From JADJNW01 sp964526645 (lineage in GTDB: Bacteria > Bacteroidota > Bacteroidia > Chitinophagales > Saprospiraceae), in NCBI GenBank assembly GCA_964526645.1, contig CAZGJN010000004.1, forward strand, positions 128,353 through 192,352: a DNA stretch of 64,000 bases. The letters are read 5' to 3'. The notes under the pieces were generated by a model that had not been told where the DNA came from, did not search any database, and saw only the letters and a list, made by a program, of their open reading frames with translations. Of the stretch, positions 1 to 7,514 are shown piece after piece (within the stretch, counting starts at the first letter, position 1; every line of letters starts with the position of its first letter). Position numbers and translations under genes: made by a program.

Positions 1-708
1 GCAATTGGCGGGCGAAGCGGCCGCCCTTTGTTGATTTCAAAAATAGAAAATGACTCTTTGTATCTAACCGCGGATACCTTGCTCGCTTCTCAGCAAATTG
101 ATACCCTGGCGCAGGACACCAGCCGCATGCTTTTCGCTTATCGGGATGTGCGCATTTTTAAAAGCAACTTGCAGGGGCTCTGCGATTCATTGGTATATAA
201 CACTACCGACTCGATTTTCCGATTATTCCAGCAACCCATCATGTGGTCGGATACCTCACAGTTTACAGCCGACACGATTCATGTGCGGCTCAGCAATGAA
301 AGAATAGATCGCATATTTTTGTACAACAACTCTTTTATCATCAATTCACCGGATGAAATTTTTTTTAACCAAATCAAAGGGCGCAATATCACTGCTTTTT
401 TTGAAAAAAATGAATTGAGGCGGATGGATGTGCAGGGCAATGCGGAGTCGGTTTATTACGCTAGGGACGAAGCTGGGGGGTATATCGGTGTGAATAAAAC
501 CATTTGTAGCGAAATGCTGCTCTACTTTGGCGATAATCAAATTACTGATATTCGTTTTTTTGAAACACCTAAGGCAAATCTGTACCCCATGCGGCAAGCA
601 GATCACGACCAGTTGAAAATCAAGGGTTTTAGATGGGAAACCCAAAGACGACCCAGAAACCTGAATGATTTATTTGTTATGAGTGCACAAATATCCGGTA
701 TAAAATGA
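1..708 (+). CDS. OstA/LptA-like protein, C-terminal part (cut by window edge)
   Basis: The reading frame is open to the first base, so only the last 235 or so residues are present; the in-frame TTG at 28 is not needed as a start. The protein is rich in short beta-type units of the form 'Y-x-x-D-S/T', for example LTADTL near the start and VYNTTDS and FTADTIHV later. This pattern is typical of the Bacteroidota OstA-like proteins related to LptA/LptD, which help carry lipopolysaccharide across the periplasm. It ends with a 4-base ATGA overlap with the next gene, so the two are translationally coupled. The assignment rests on the repeat style and the absence of other domains. The N-terminus, including any signal peptide, lies outside the window. 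Confidence 0.6.
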   Translation, partial: AIGGRSGRPLLISKIENDSLYLTADTLLASQQIDTLAQDTSRMLFAYRDVRIFKSNLQGLCDSLVYNTTDSIFRLFQQPIMWSDTSQFTADTIHVRLSNERIDRIFLYNNSFIINSPDEIFFNQIKGRNITAFFEKNELRRMDVQGNAESVYYARDEAGGYIGVNKTICSEMLLYFGDNQITDIRFFETPKANLYPMRQADHDQLKIKGFRWETQRRPRNLNDLFVMSAQISGIK

Positions 709-1463
709 GAAAGCCATTATTTGTTGCCTTCGTGCTCAGTTGTATAGTATTTGAAGCAGGGGCAAGCTCCGCTACTGATCAGCTAAAAGCGGCTAATGCT
801 GCTTATCAAAAAAAAGATTTTAATGAAGCAATCAATTTGTACCAAGCGGTGTTGCGGCAAGGCTACATCTCGGAAGTGCTCCATTACAATCTGGGCAATT
901 GCTATTTTCGTACCAATCAGTATGGACGAGCTATTTTGCATTACGAACGGGCGCTGCTATTGGACCCCAACGATGCAGATACGCGACACAACCTGGCAGT
1001 TACCCGAAATCGCTTACCTGACAAAATTGAAGCCTTGTCGGAATTTTTTCTAAGTGCTTGGCTCAAAAGAACGAGTTACTTGCACTCGCCAAAGGGCTGG
1101 AGCATACAGGCGATTGTGCTACTTTGGCTTGGCGTGGGAGGCTTAGTATTGTGGTTGCTGGGTAGTATCCGATGGCAGAAAAAAGTAGGATTTATAGTTG
1201 GATTTTTCTTATTGGTACTCAGCGGGTTGAGTTTTTTATTTGCATTCTACCGGTATCAGTCTCTCCAACAACACAGCCGGGCGGTCATTATGCAACCGGA
1301 AGTGGCGCTTCATCGCGCAGCCGACGCGCAGAGCGCAGTGGAGCGGGTGTTGCACGAAGGTACCACGGTATCGGTTTCAGATTCTATTGGGCAGTGGTAT
1401 AAAATTAATTTGGCAAACGGCGATCAGGGCTGGCTACTGAGGGAAAAAGTTGAAAAAATCTAA
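705..1463 (+). CDS. TPR and SH3 domain membrane protein, BatE-like
   Basis: The product has 252 residues. It has a signal peptide (about 1-20), two to three TPR units (about 25-105, including LHYNLGNCYFRTNQYGRAI), two membrane helices (about 138-153 and 160-182) and a C-terminal bacterial SH3-like domain ending in GWLLREKVEKI. This order (TPR, paired helices, SH3) is that of BatE proteins of the Bacteroidota aerotolerance (bat) operon. Here the partner is an OstA-like gene with which it overlaps by 4 bases, not batD, so the bat role is uncertain and 'TPR/SH3 membrane scaffold' is the safer description. It converges on rpmA. Confidence 0.7.
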   Translation: MRKPLFVAFVLSCIVFEAGASSATDQLKAANAAYQKKDFNEAINLYQAVLRQGYISEVLHYNLGNCYFRTNQYGRAILHYERALLLDPNDADTRHNLAVTRNRLPDKIEALSEFFLSAWLKRTSYLHSPKGWSIQAIVLLWLGVGGLVLWLLGSIRWQKKVGFIVGFFLLVLSGLSFLFAFYRYQSLQQHSRAVIMQPEVALHRAADAQSAVERVLHEGTTVSVSDSIGQWYKINLANGDQGWLLREKVEKI

Positions 1464-1464
1464 T

Positions 1465-1498
1465 AAAAAAGCCCTATCGCGCTTTGAAGCGGATAGGG
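1465..1498 (-). terminator. Rho-independent terminator of rplU-rpmA
   Basis: Arms CCCTATC (1472-1478) and GATAGGG (1492-1498) extend inward through CGCTT/AAGCG with one bulged G, giving a 12-bp stem. Read on the minus strand, the hairpin is followed by six T (1470-1465), so it terminates the ribosomal protein operon. On the plus strand there is no T run. Confidence 0.85.
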
Positions 1499-1530
1499 AC
1501 TAAAAAACATAAAGCTATGAAAACTAAATT

Positions 1531-2208
1531 TTACTCTTCTTCCTGAGCCTTGCCACCTTTGAGCTCCGTTTGATACGCCTCTAGCGCTTCCCAGTTGCCT
1601 TCATGCGCCAATTTCGCCTGTTTTGCCCAGGTGGTAGGGTCGTGCATTTTGTAGCGGCTACCTGCTTGCGCCAGGATTTCTTTCAGGGTTTCAATATCGG
1701 CACTTGCCAGGGCCGCCCAAGTTGTGATCCCTGCATTGTGAAATAACTCTTCAATTTTCGGGCCAATTCCTTCGATTAGCTTCAAGTCATTTAATTTAAC
1801 CGATTGTCCCGAAGGTAAAGTAATTTTTTCACTCGTAGAAGCCTTAGCGGTTTTTTTTCCCTCTATGACCTGCTCTACCACAGGCACTGATACTACCTCT
1901 GGTGTCGGTTTTGTCTGCATGGGTTCAGCCTTGGCAGCCGTTTCTTTCACCTCGTGCAAAGGAATGATACTCACAAAGGTTTTGTTATCTTTTTTTCTTT
2001 TGAAAGCCACGGTGCCTTCCACTGCTGCGTGGATGGAATAATCTTTGCCGAGGTAAGCATTTTCACCGATGTGAAACTTGGTACCTCGCTGCCGAACAAT
2101 GATACTGCCAGCTTTAGCATATTGCCCGCTGAAAAGCTTGACACCCAATCGTTTAGGGTTACTATCTCTGCCGTTTTGGGTACTACCTTCCCCTTTTTTA
2201 TGTGCCAT
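1531..2208 (-). CDS. rpmA: 50S ribosomal protein L27 with C-terminal helix-hairpin-helix extension
   Basis: Residues 1-85 are a standard L27 (start MAHKKGEGSTQNGRDSNPKR, then GVKLFSGQYAKAGSIIVRQRG), a protein near the peptidyl-transferase centre. L27 is normally about 85-90 residues; this one has 225. After L27 comes a Lys/Ala/Pro/Glu-rich linker (about 86-135), then a helix-hairpin-helix-type module (about 139-215) containing LKLIEGIGPKIEELFHNAGI, the GIGPKI loop being the usual nucleic-acid-binding HhH turn, and a TWAKQAKLAHEGNWEALEAYQ segment. No stop or frameshift separates the two parts. It lies 66 bases downstream of rplU in the usual rplU-rpmA order. The function of the extension is unknown; RNA or ribosome binding is inference. 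Confidence 0.95.
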   Translation of the reverse strand: MAHKKGEGSTQNGRDSNPKRLGVKLFSGQYAKAGSIIVRQRGTKFHIGENAYLGKDYSIHAAVEGTVAFKRKKDNKTFVSIIPLHEVKETAAKAEPMQTKPTPEVVSVPVVEQVIEGKKTAKASTSEKITLPSGQSVKLNDLKLIEGIGPKIEELFHNAGITTWAALASADIETLKEILAQAGSRYKMHDPTTWAKQAKLAHEGNWEALEAYQTELKGGKAQEEE

Positions 2209-2274
2209 TTTCTGTTAAATTTAAAATTAAAAATTTGGGATTAGGAATAATTTTCACCTTTCCCTTTGCCACTG

Positions 2275-2589
2275 CTAAACAGCAATACTGTCAATTTTGA
2301 TCTTGGTGAAAGCCTGGCGGTGCCCGTTTTTCACTTTGTAGCCTTTGCGTCTTTTCTTTTTGAAAACAACTACCTTATCACCTTTCTGATGCCCCAGCAC
2401 GGTTGCTTTTACTTTGGCTGCTTGCAGAATCGGCTTGCCGATGGTGACATTGCGGTCGTCTTTTGCTACCAGGAGCACCTGATCAAAAGACACATTGTCG
2501 CCTTCTTTGGCTTCTAACTGGTGGACGAAGAGCTCCTGCCCTTCCTCTACTTTGAATTGTTGACCAGCTATGGTTACGATTGCGAACAT
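2275..2589 (-). CDS. rplU: 50S ribosomal protein L21
   Basis: The product has 104 residues and full-length similarity to L21: start MFAIVTIAGQQFKVEEGQ, then FDQVLLVAKDDRNVTIGKP and the basic FKKKRRKGYKVKNGHRQ motif near the C-terminus that contacts 23S rRNA. It is the first gene of the rplU-rpmA pair. A well-formed Bacteroidota promoter lies about 45 bases upstream, which fits the start chosen. Confidence 0.97.
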   Translation of the reverse strand: MFAIVTIAGQQFKVEEGQELFVHQLEAKEGDNVSFDQVLLVAKDDRNVTIGKPILQAAKVKATVLGHQKGDKVVVFKKKRRKGYKVKNGHRQAFTKIKIDSIAV

Positions 2590-2631
2590 AAGTGGTTTTT
2601 AATTTTTTATAATGGTTTTCTAAACGGAGGG

Positions 2632-2662
2632 CAAAGATACGGGCTTCAATCGATAAAACCAA
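2632..2662 (-). promoter_or_regulatory. Promoter of rplU-rpmA
   Basis: Read on the minus strand: TTG at 2662-2660, a 20-nt spacer, then TATCTTTG at 2639-2632. This matches the Bacteroidota primary-sigma consensus (TTG/TTTG at -33, TAnnTTTG at -7). The expected transcript start is near 2625, giving a leader of about 35 nt. Confidence 0.8.
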
Positions 2663-2722
2663 GCTTTTTGAACCCAAAAAGTTGCTGGCATTTGATAGAA
2701 AAAGGGAGCTTCGCACCGGTTT

Positions 2723-3970
2723 TTAAATCAAATCCTGGAGCACAATGTGTTTTTTTATTTTGGCGTTATTTCGCTGAATCAGCAAGTGCACTGTTTTGCC
2801 CGATTTACCCCTGAACCGCTCCAAGATGCTTTCCAATCTTAGCAGGATGGTAGGGATGCCATTCACTTTTTTGATCTCATCTCCAATCAAAATACCTGCT
2901 TTTTCGGCAGGGCTATTCTTTATAATGTCCACCACCGTAAAAATGTTCAGGTTAATGCCCGATGCTGCCAGGATAATGCCACTTTTGTCATATTGAAATT
3001 TTTGCCGGAATTTTTTTTCCGATTTGAAATATACTTTGCTATTAATATAATCAACAACAATCGTAAAACGATTGAGTATCTGATTGCCGATGATGCCATT
3101 GCGCCCGTTGAGGTACGTTGTATCGGCATCGGGTGGAATTTCCTGAAAATTGGTGATGACATCTTCGAGCGGGAATTTGCCGATCTCCAATTGCTTGGTA
3201 CGCCCCAAAAAGCCCTCTAAGTAGCCCCCCAAGCCCATCCCGATTTTAGTAGTAATAAATTGAGGTGGCAATTCTACATTAGGTTGACCATTGATGTACA
3301 ACAGCAAAGCAATGCTGGCACCGGTATCCATCAGGTATTTGGCTTGAGGGATCGTATCCTTTGCAAAAATAGTGCCAGCGAAGAGATAAGGTTTATTGCG
3401 ATGAAATTCTACCGGAATCTCCTCAAAATCATTGTCGGGCTGCTTAAAATAATGCGGATCATAAATAGTGATCACTTTTCGGCGATAATCAATTTTGACG
3501 ACATACCTTCGGAACAAATCAGCGCCAATAATACCTTGCACATTGATACCGCCAAACTCTTCAAACCTAAAATAGTCTTCTTCCAGTACCAGAATGGCTC
3601 GGTTTTCAGCAATCATATTGTGTATCGTAAGCTTGACGCCCCGCGCCAGGTAGGCATACAAATTGGTGCTAAGGTCGGCACCTTTTATTTTAAATTGGCG
3701 ATCGTAGTTGATCTGGAGCAAATCCGTTATCTCGCGGCGTGTCAAAATCGTATGTTCGGCACCTGTATCAAAGATAAATTTCAGTGGAAAAACGTCATTG
3801 AAAATAACTTTAACGATGATAAAATTATTTTCATACTCAAAAGGGATATCTACTTTTTTTACTCCCTTTTTAATGACAAGGTCACCAAATGGTTGGGCAT
3901 TGCCAAAGTTCTGAAATAGCAAACAACAGCAAAATAATAAGGTAATAACAGGCGATTGGTGTATTTTCAT
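2723..3970 (-). CDS. Secreted retropepsin-like aspartyl protease with PDZ domain
   Basis: The product has 415 residues. It has a signal peptide (1-25, hydrophobic LLFCCCLLFQ, cleavage near GNAQ). Two aspartyl protease half-domains follow, each with the catalytic motif: FIFDTGAE with D68 and YLMDTGAS with D215. Each is followed by the expected hydrophobic-hydrophobic-glycine strand (IIGADLF and IIGNQIL). A PDZ-like domain (about 320-405) contains IIKNSPAEKAGILIGDEIKKVNGIP. This arrangement is common in Bacteroidota 'aspartyl protease family' proteins, which are thought to act in the periplasm or at the surface; the substrate is unknown. It is separated from rplU by 133 bases and from the divergent susC by 489 bases. 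No clear promoter was found for it. Confidence 0.88.
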   Translation of the reverse strand: MKIHQSPVITLLFCCCLLFQNFGNAQPFGDLVIKKGVKKVDIPFEYENNFIIVKVIFNDVFPLKFIFDTGAEHTILTRREITDLLQINYDRQFKIKGADLSTNLYAYLARGVKLTIHNMIAENRAILVLEEDYFRFEEFGGINVQGIIGADLFRRYVVKIDYRRKVITIYDPHYFKQPDNDFEEIPVEFHRNKPYLFAGTIFAKDTIPQAKYLMDTGASIALLLYINGQPNVELPPQFITTKIGMGLGGYLEGFLGRTKQLEIGKFPLEDVITNFQEIPPDADTTYLNGRNGIIGNQILNRFTIVVDYINSKVYFKSEKKFRQKFQYDKSGIILAASGINLNIFTVVDIIKNSPAEKAGILIGDEIKKVNGIPTILLRLESILERFRGKSGKTVHLLIQRNNAKIKKHIVLQDLI

Positions 3971-4459
3971 AGCAGTAATTTGAAAAAACGAGAGCGAAAT
4001 TTTTTGTTCTGTTTGGATACTTTTAGCAGAAAGTTATAGTTTTTTTGCAATACTGCAATTCCCAATATAATTTTGCATCGCATCTCTTCCGAAAAATTAT
4101 TTTTATCAATTCTTGTATATTTAAATCTTATTTTAGACTTTTACAGAACGAAATTAGTGTAAAACGAACACATAGTTCAAACCAGCACAGCGACTGTTAA
4201 GGCTAAGCTCTTAAAAGCGTCAATGAAAACAACTATAACACGAAAGAGGTTGGGCTATATCATTTTTTATAAAAACATATGGGTCTTTTATGCAAAAGTG
4301 TCTTATCTTAGTTTTTGTAAGGCACTGCCGAACAATCTGATAAAACACGGCGAGGGCTCTATCCCTTGAAAGCCAACTCTTTATCTTAATTTGGATCCCA
4401 GAGCATTTAAAAATTAATCAGACGCATTAGTTGTTTTTTTAACCAAACTGAAGTATTGT
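3971..4459. other. 489-bp AT-rich divergent intergenic region
   Basis: It lies between the minus-strand protease gene and the plus-strand susC operon. It holds one good plus-strand promoter (4045-4075) and then about 375 nt with no convincing open frame. A partly self-complementary stretch occurs near 4197-4214 (TTAAG...CTTAA). No known riboswitch fold was recognised. Confidence 0.6.
4045..4075 (+). promoter_or_regulatory. Candidate promoter of the susC-manA operon
   Basis: TTTTTTG ending at 4047, a 20-nt spacer, then TAATTTTG (4068-4075), an exact TAnnTTTG. Transcription would start near 4082, leaving a leader of about 378 nt before susC at 4460. The elements and spacing are clear; use of this promoter by susC is inference. 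Confidence 0.6.
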
Positions 4460-7400
4460 ATGAAACTTAGGAACGACTACTTCTTAAAGAGTCTTCTGCT
4501 TCTTATGTCATTGACGGTAAGCATGGCGGCTTGGTCGCAGCGCACCATCACCGGAAAAGTGACAGACGAAACGACGGGAGACATTCTCATCGGTGCCAAC
4601 ATTTTAGTGGTTGGTACTTCCACAGGTACAGTTACGGATATTGATGGTACTTATTCTTTGAGCATCCCAGAGGGGGCTACGGAATTAGAATTCTCTTACA
4701 CGGGTTACACCAGCCGGAGAGTCGCTATCGGTACATCTAACGTGATAGACATTTCACTGAGCCCAGGGCAGGTGCTGGATGAAATTGTGGTAGTAGGTTA
4801 TGGTACACAGAAAGCGAAGGAAGTGACCAGCGCCGTGACCAGCGTGAAAGCCGAAGATTTCAACGGCGGTAACGTGAACGATCCTACTCAGTTGATTCAG
4901 GGTAAAATTGCAGGTTTGAATATTGCCAAGGCGGGTGGTGACCCCAACGGTGGCACTACGATTCGCCTGCGCGGCCTTTCTACCCTGGGTTCTAACACGC
5001 AGCCCCTGATCGTTATTGACGGTACTATCGGTGCTTCCCTTAATTCCGTTGACCCAAGCGACATTGAATCGGTTGACGTATTGAAGGATGGCTCAGCTGC
5101 TGCTATTTATGGTACACGGGCTTCTTCAGGTGTGATCCTGATCACTACCAAAAAAGGTAAAAAAGGCGATGCCAAAGTAGATTACAATGGCTATGCTTCC
5201 TCAGAATCTATTGCAAGACAGGTACAAACTACCTCTGCTGCTGAGTTTGCGGAGTTGCGCCCTAATTCCGATCGCGGCTTTGAAACGGATTGGGTAGATG
5301 AAGTGACCCGCACAGGGCTTTCGCATGTACACAACCTGTCTTTGTCCGGTGGTATTGGTAATGGTACTACTTATCGGGCTTCCTTGAACTATCGCAACAT
5401 TCAAGGTATTGGCTTGCAGAGTGGTTTCCAGCAGTTTAATGGTCGCTTGAACCTGACTCAAAAAGCACTCAACGACCGTTTGACCTTTACGGCTAACCTT
5501 TCTTCTACGCGTCGTGATGCTAATTTCGGCGTAGTGGAGGCTTTGCGTTATGCAAATTTGTATAACCCTACGGCGCCGGTTCGCTTCAGCGATCCAAACC
5601 ACCCTTTGTTTGACAAATACGGTGGATACTATCAGGAAGAAAACTTTGACTACTTCAACCCGGTAGCGATCAATGAACAAAGTGCCAACCTGGGTAAGTC
5701 GAATGACCTTTTGATGAGTGGCCGTTTGGATTATGAACTGATTCCAGGCTTGACCGTTTCTGGTTTCTATTCTCAATTGCGCACGACTTTCCAGGGGCGT
5801 CAGTACTACAAGAAGCAGGCTTATTTCCGTGGCTTTGGTAGAAATGGACAAGCGAACGCTAATGACGACAATAGCAATATTCAATTGTTTGAAGCTACTG
5901 CGAATTACACCAAGGACTTCGGTAAGTTGAACCTGACCATTTTGGGAGGCTATTCTTATCAGGAAAGCCGCTTTGATGGTATTGGTATCAATGCAGGGGA
6001 CTTTATCTCCGATGACATTTCCTTCAATGCCTTGGCTTTCTCTCAGGAAATTCCTAAAGGTAGAGCTTCTTTCTACAGCTACCAGAATTCCAACAAGGTA
6101 ATCGCTTTCTTCGGTCGTGTGAACTTTAACTTCGACGATACTTACTTCCTGCAGGCTACTGTGCGCCGAGAGGGTTCTACTCGCCTTGGGGAAAACAACA
6201 AATGGGGGGTATTCCCTGGTGTGAGTGCCGGTGTGACGCTCAGCAACTTGATTGACGTAGCCGGTCTTGATAACTTAAAGCTCCGTGTAGGTTATGGTGA
6301 AACAGGTGCATTGCCACCAAGTGATGGATTATCAGTACTGCGTTTCGGTCAAAGTGGGTCTTTCTTCTTCAATGGTGGTTTCGTGCCGGCTTATGCACCT
6401 AACCAAAACCCGAACCCCGACCTGAAGTGGGAAGTGAAAGGTGAATTCAATGCAGGTATTGACTTCGCATTGATGGATTACAAACTGACGGGTTCTTTGG
6501 ACTATTATACGCGTAGAACACGTGACTTGATCTTCCCTGTAAACGTACCCGTACCACCTAACTTTGCCGGTACGACTCAAGCAAACCTCGAAGACGTTGA
6601 ATTACGCAACTCCGGTGTTGAAGTGAGCGTTGGCTATTTGTTGGATAAAGGTAAGTTCAGCTGGGAACCTCGCCTGGTATTCTCTGCTTACAATACAGTG
6701 TTGGATACAGTTGATATTGATGGAGAAGCCAAGTTCAAATTCTTCGCAAGCGGTGGCTTCTTCTTGCCAAACAGTACCTCTCCGGGTGCGCCAGGTTTGA
6801 ATGATAACCCAACGATCATCGTACAAGCCGGTCAAAGCCTTGGCCAGTTGTATGGTTTGATCTACGAAGGCGTAGGTGAGGATGGCAAGTTTATTTTCCG
6901 CGATATTAATGGTGACAATCAAATCAATGGTGACGACAGAACCGTTATCGGTGATGGTTTGCCAGACTTTTCACTCGGTTTCCAGAGTAGCTTCCGCTAT
7001 GCCAACTGGGATTTCAACTTCTTCTTGCGTGGGGATTTTGGTCACGACCTGGCAAATATGTATCGCGTATTCTACGAACCACTGGGTACAGGCTCGCGTG
7101 AAATCGAAAATATTGTAAAAACAAAGTTCTTCAATGAAAACCTACGGGCTAACCCGCAGTTCTCCAGCTATTATGTAGAAAATGCTTCTTACATCGCGCT
7201 GGACAACGCTACTTTGGGCTACACCTTCAATTTGGGTGAGAAGAGCAAATTCTCCAAGATTCGTCTTTACCTCACGGGGCAGAACTTATTTTTCATCACT
7301 GATTATACAGGTGTAGATCCATCTCCTCGTTATGGTGATCCAGGTGAATCTGACAATGGTGGTGCTACGCCACTTGGGGCAGGCAATCCGCTGTATCCTG

Positions 7401-7468
7401 GTTTGGATCGTAGAAATATTTATTTCCGTACGCGAACAATTACGTTCGGTTTGAATTTAGGATTCTAA
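4460..7468 (+). CDS. SusC/RagA-family TonB-dependent outer-membrane transporter
   Basis: The product has 1002 residues. It has a signal peptide (about 1-26, cleaved after AAWSQ), a carboxypeptidase-regulatory-like beta-sandwich (about 28-108, ITGKVTDETTGDILIGANI), a TonB-box-like LDEIVVVGYGTQ, and a plug domain (about 118-230) with the family signatures LIQGKIAGLNI, VIDG and SVDVLKDGSAAAIYGTRASSGVILITTKKG. A 22-strand barrel follows, ending in aromatic FGLNLGF. SusC proteins import oligosaccharides, peptides or other ligands across the outer membrane, using a SusD lid and TonB energy. susD lies 46 bases downstream. The predicted protein appears to contain no cysteine, unlike the second SusC of this operon. 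The substrate cannot be read from the sequence. Confidence 0.95.
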   Translation: MKLRNDYFLKSLLLLMSLTVSMAAWSQRTITGKVTDETTGDILIGANILVVGTSTGTVTDIDGTYSLSIPEGATELEFSYTGYTSRRVAIGTSNVIDISLSPGQVLDEIVVVGYGTQKAKEVTSAVTSVKAEDFNGGNVNDPTQLIQGKIAGLNIAKAGGDPNGGTTIRLRGLSTLGSNTQPLIVIDGTIGASLNSVDPSDIESVDVLKDGSAAAIYGTRASSGVILITTKKGKKGDAKVDYNGYASSESIARQVQTTSAAEFAELRPNSDRGFETDWVDEVTRTGLSHVHNLSLSGGIGNGTTYRASLNYRNIQGIGLQSGFQQFNGRLNLTQKALNDRLTFTANLSSTRRDANFGVVEALRYANLYNPTAPVRFSDPNHPLFDKYGGYYQEENFDYFNPVAINEQSANLGKSNDLLMSGRLDYELIPGLTVSGFYSQLRTTFQGRQYYKKQAYFRGFGRNGQANANDDNSNIQLFEATANYTKDFGKLNLTILGGYSYQESRFDGIGINAGDFISDDISFNALAFSQEIPKGRASFYSYQNSNKVIAFFGRVNFNFDDTYFLQATVRREGSTRLGENNKWGVFPGVSAGVTLSNLIDVAGLDNLKLRVGYGETGALPPSDGLSVLRFGQSGSFFFNGGFVPAYAPNQNPNPDLKWEVKGEFNAGIDFALMDYKLTGSLDYYTRRTRDLIFPVNVPVPPNFAGTTQANLEDVELRNSGVEVSVGYLLDKGKFSWEPRLVFSAYNTVLDTVDIDGEAKFKFFASGGFFLPNSTSPGAPGLNDNPTIIVQAGQSLGQLYGLIYEGVGEDGKFIFRDINGDNQINGDDRTVIGDGLPDFSLGFQSSFRYANWDFNFFLRGDFGHDLANMYRVFYEPLGTGSREIENIVKTKFFNENLRANPQFSSYYVENASYIALDNATLGYTFNLGEKSKFSKIRLYLTGQNLFFITDYTGVDPSPRYGDPGESDNGGATPLGAGNPLYPGLDRRNIYFRTRTITFGLNLGF

Positions 7469-7514
7469 TAAAGCATTAGTAAACATCATTTAAACCATTT
7501 AAATCAGGTAAATC

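Noticed and set aside
2664..2681. CTTTTTG/CAAAAAG dyad near the end of the aspartyl protease gene
   Set aside because: A 7-bp AT-rich stem without a T tract on the minus strand; too weak to call a terminator, and it touches the rplU -33 box.
3260..3919. 219-residue plus-strand frame inside the aspartyl protease gene
   Set aside because: It is antisense to both catalytic motifs of a complete protease and has no recognisable domain.
3971..4459. Possible riboswitch (for example cobalamin) in the susC leader
   Set aside because: No B12-box-like or other known riboswitch core could be recognised by eye, and SusC is not a BtuB-type transporter.
5201..5884. 227-residue open frame on the minus strand inside the first susC
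   Set aside because: It lies wholly antisense to a clear SusC barrel, has low-complexity Ile/Val/Thr content from codon mirroring, and no ribosome site or domain.
7488..7504. ATTTAAA/TTTAAAT dyad between susC and susD
   Set aside because: All A/T arms with a 3-nt loop; likely chance in an AT-rich gap.
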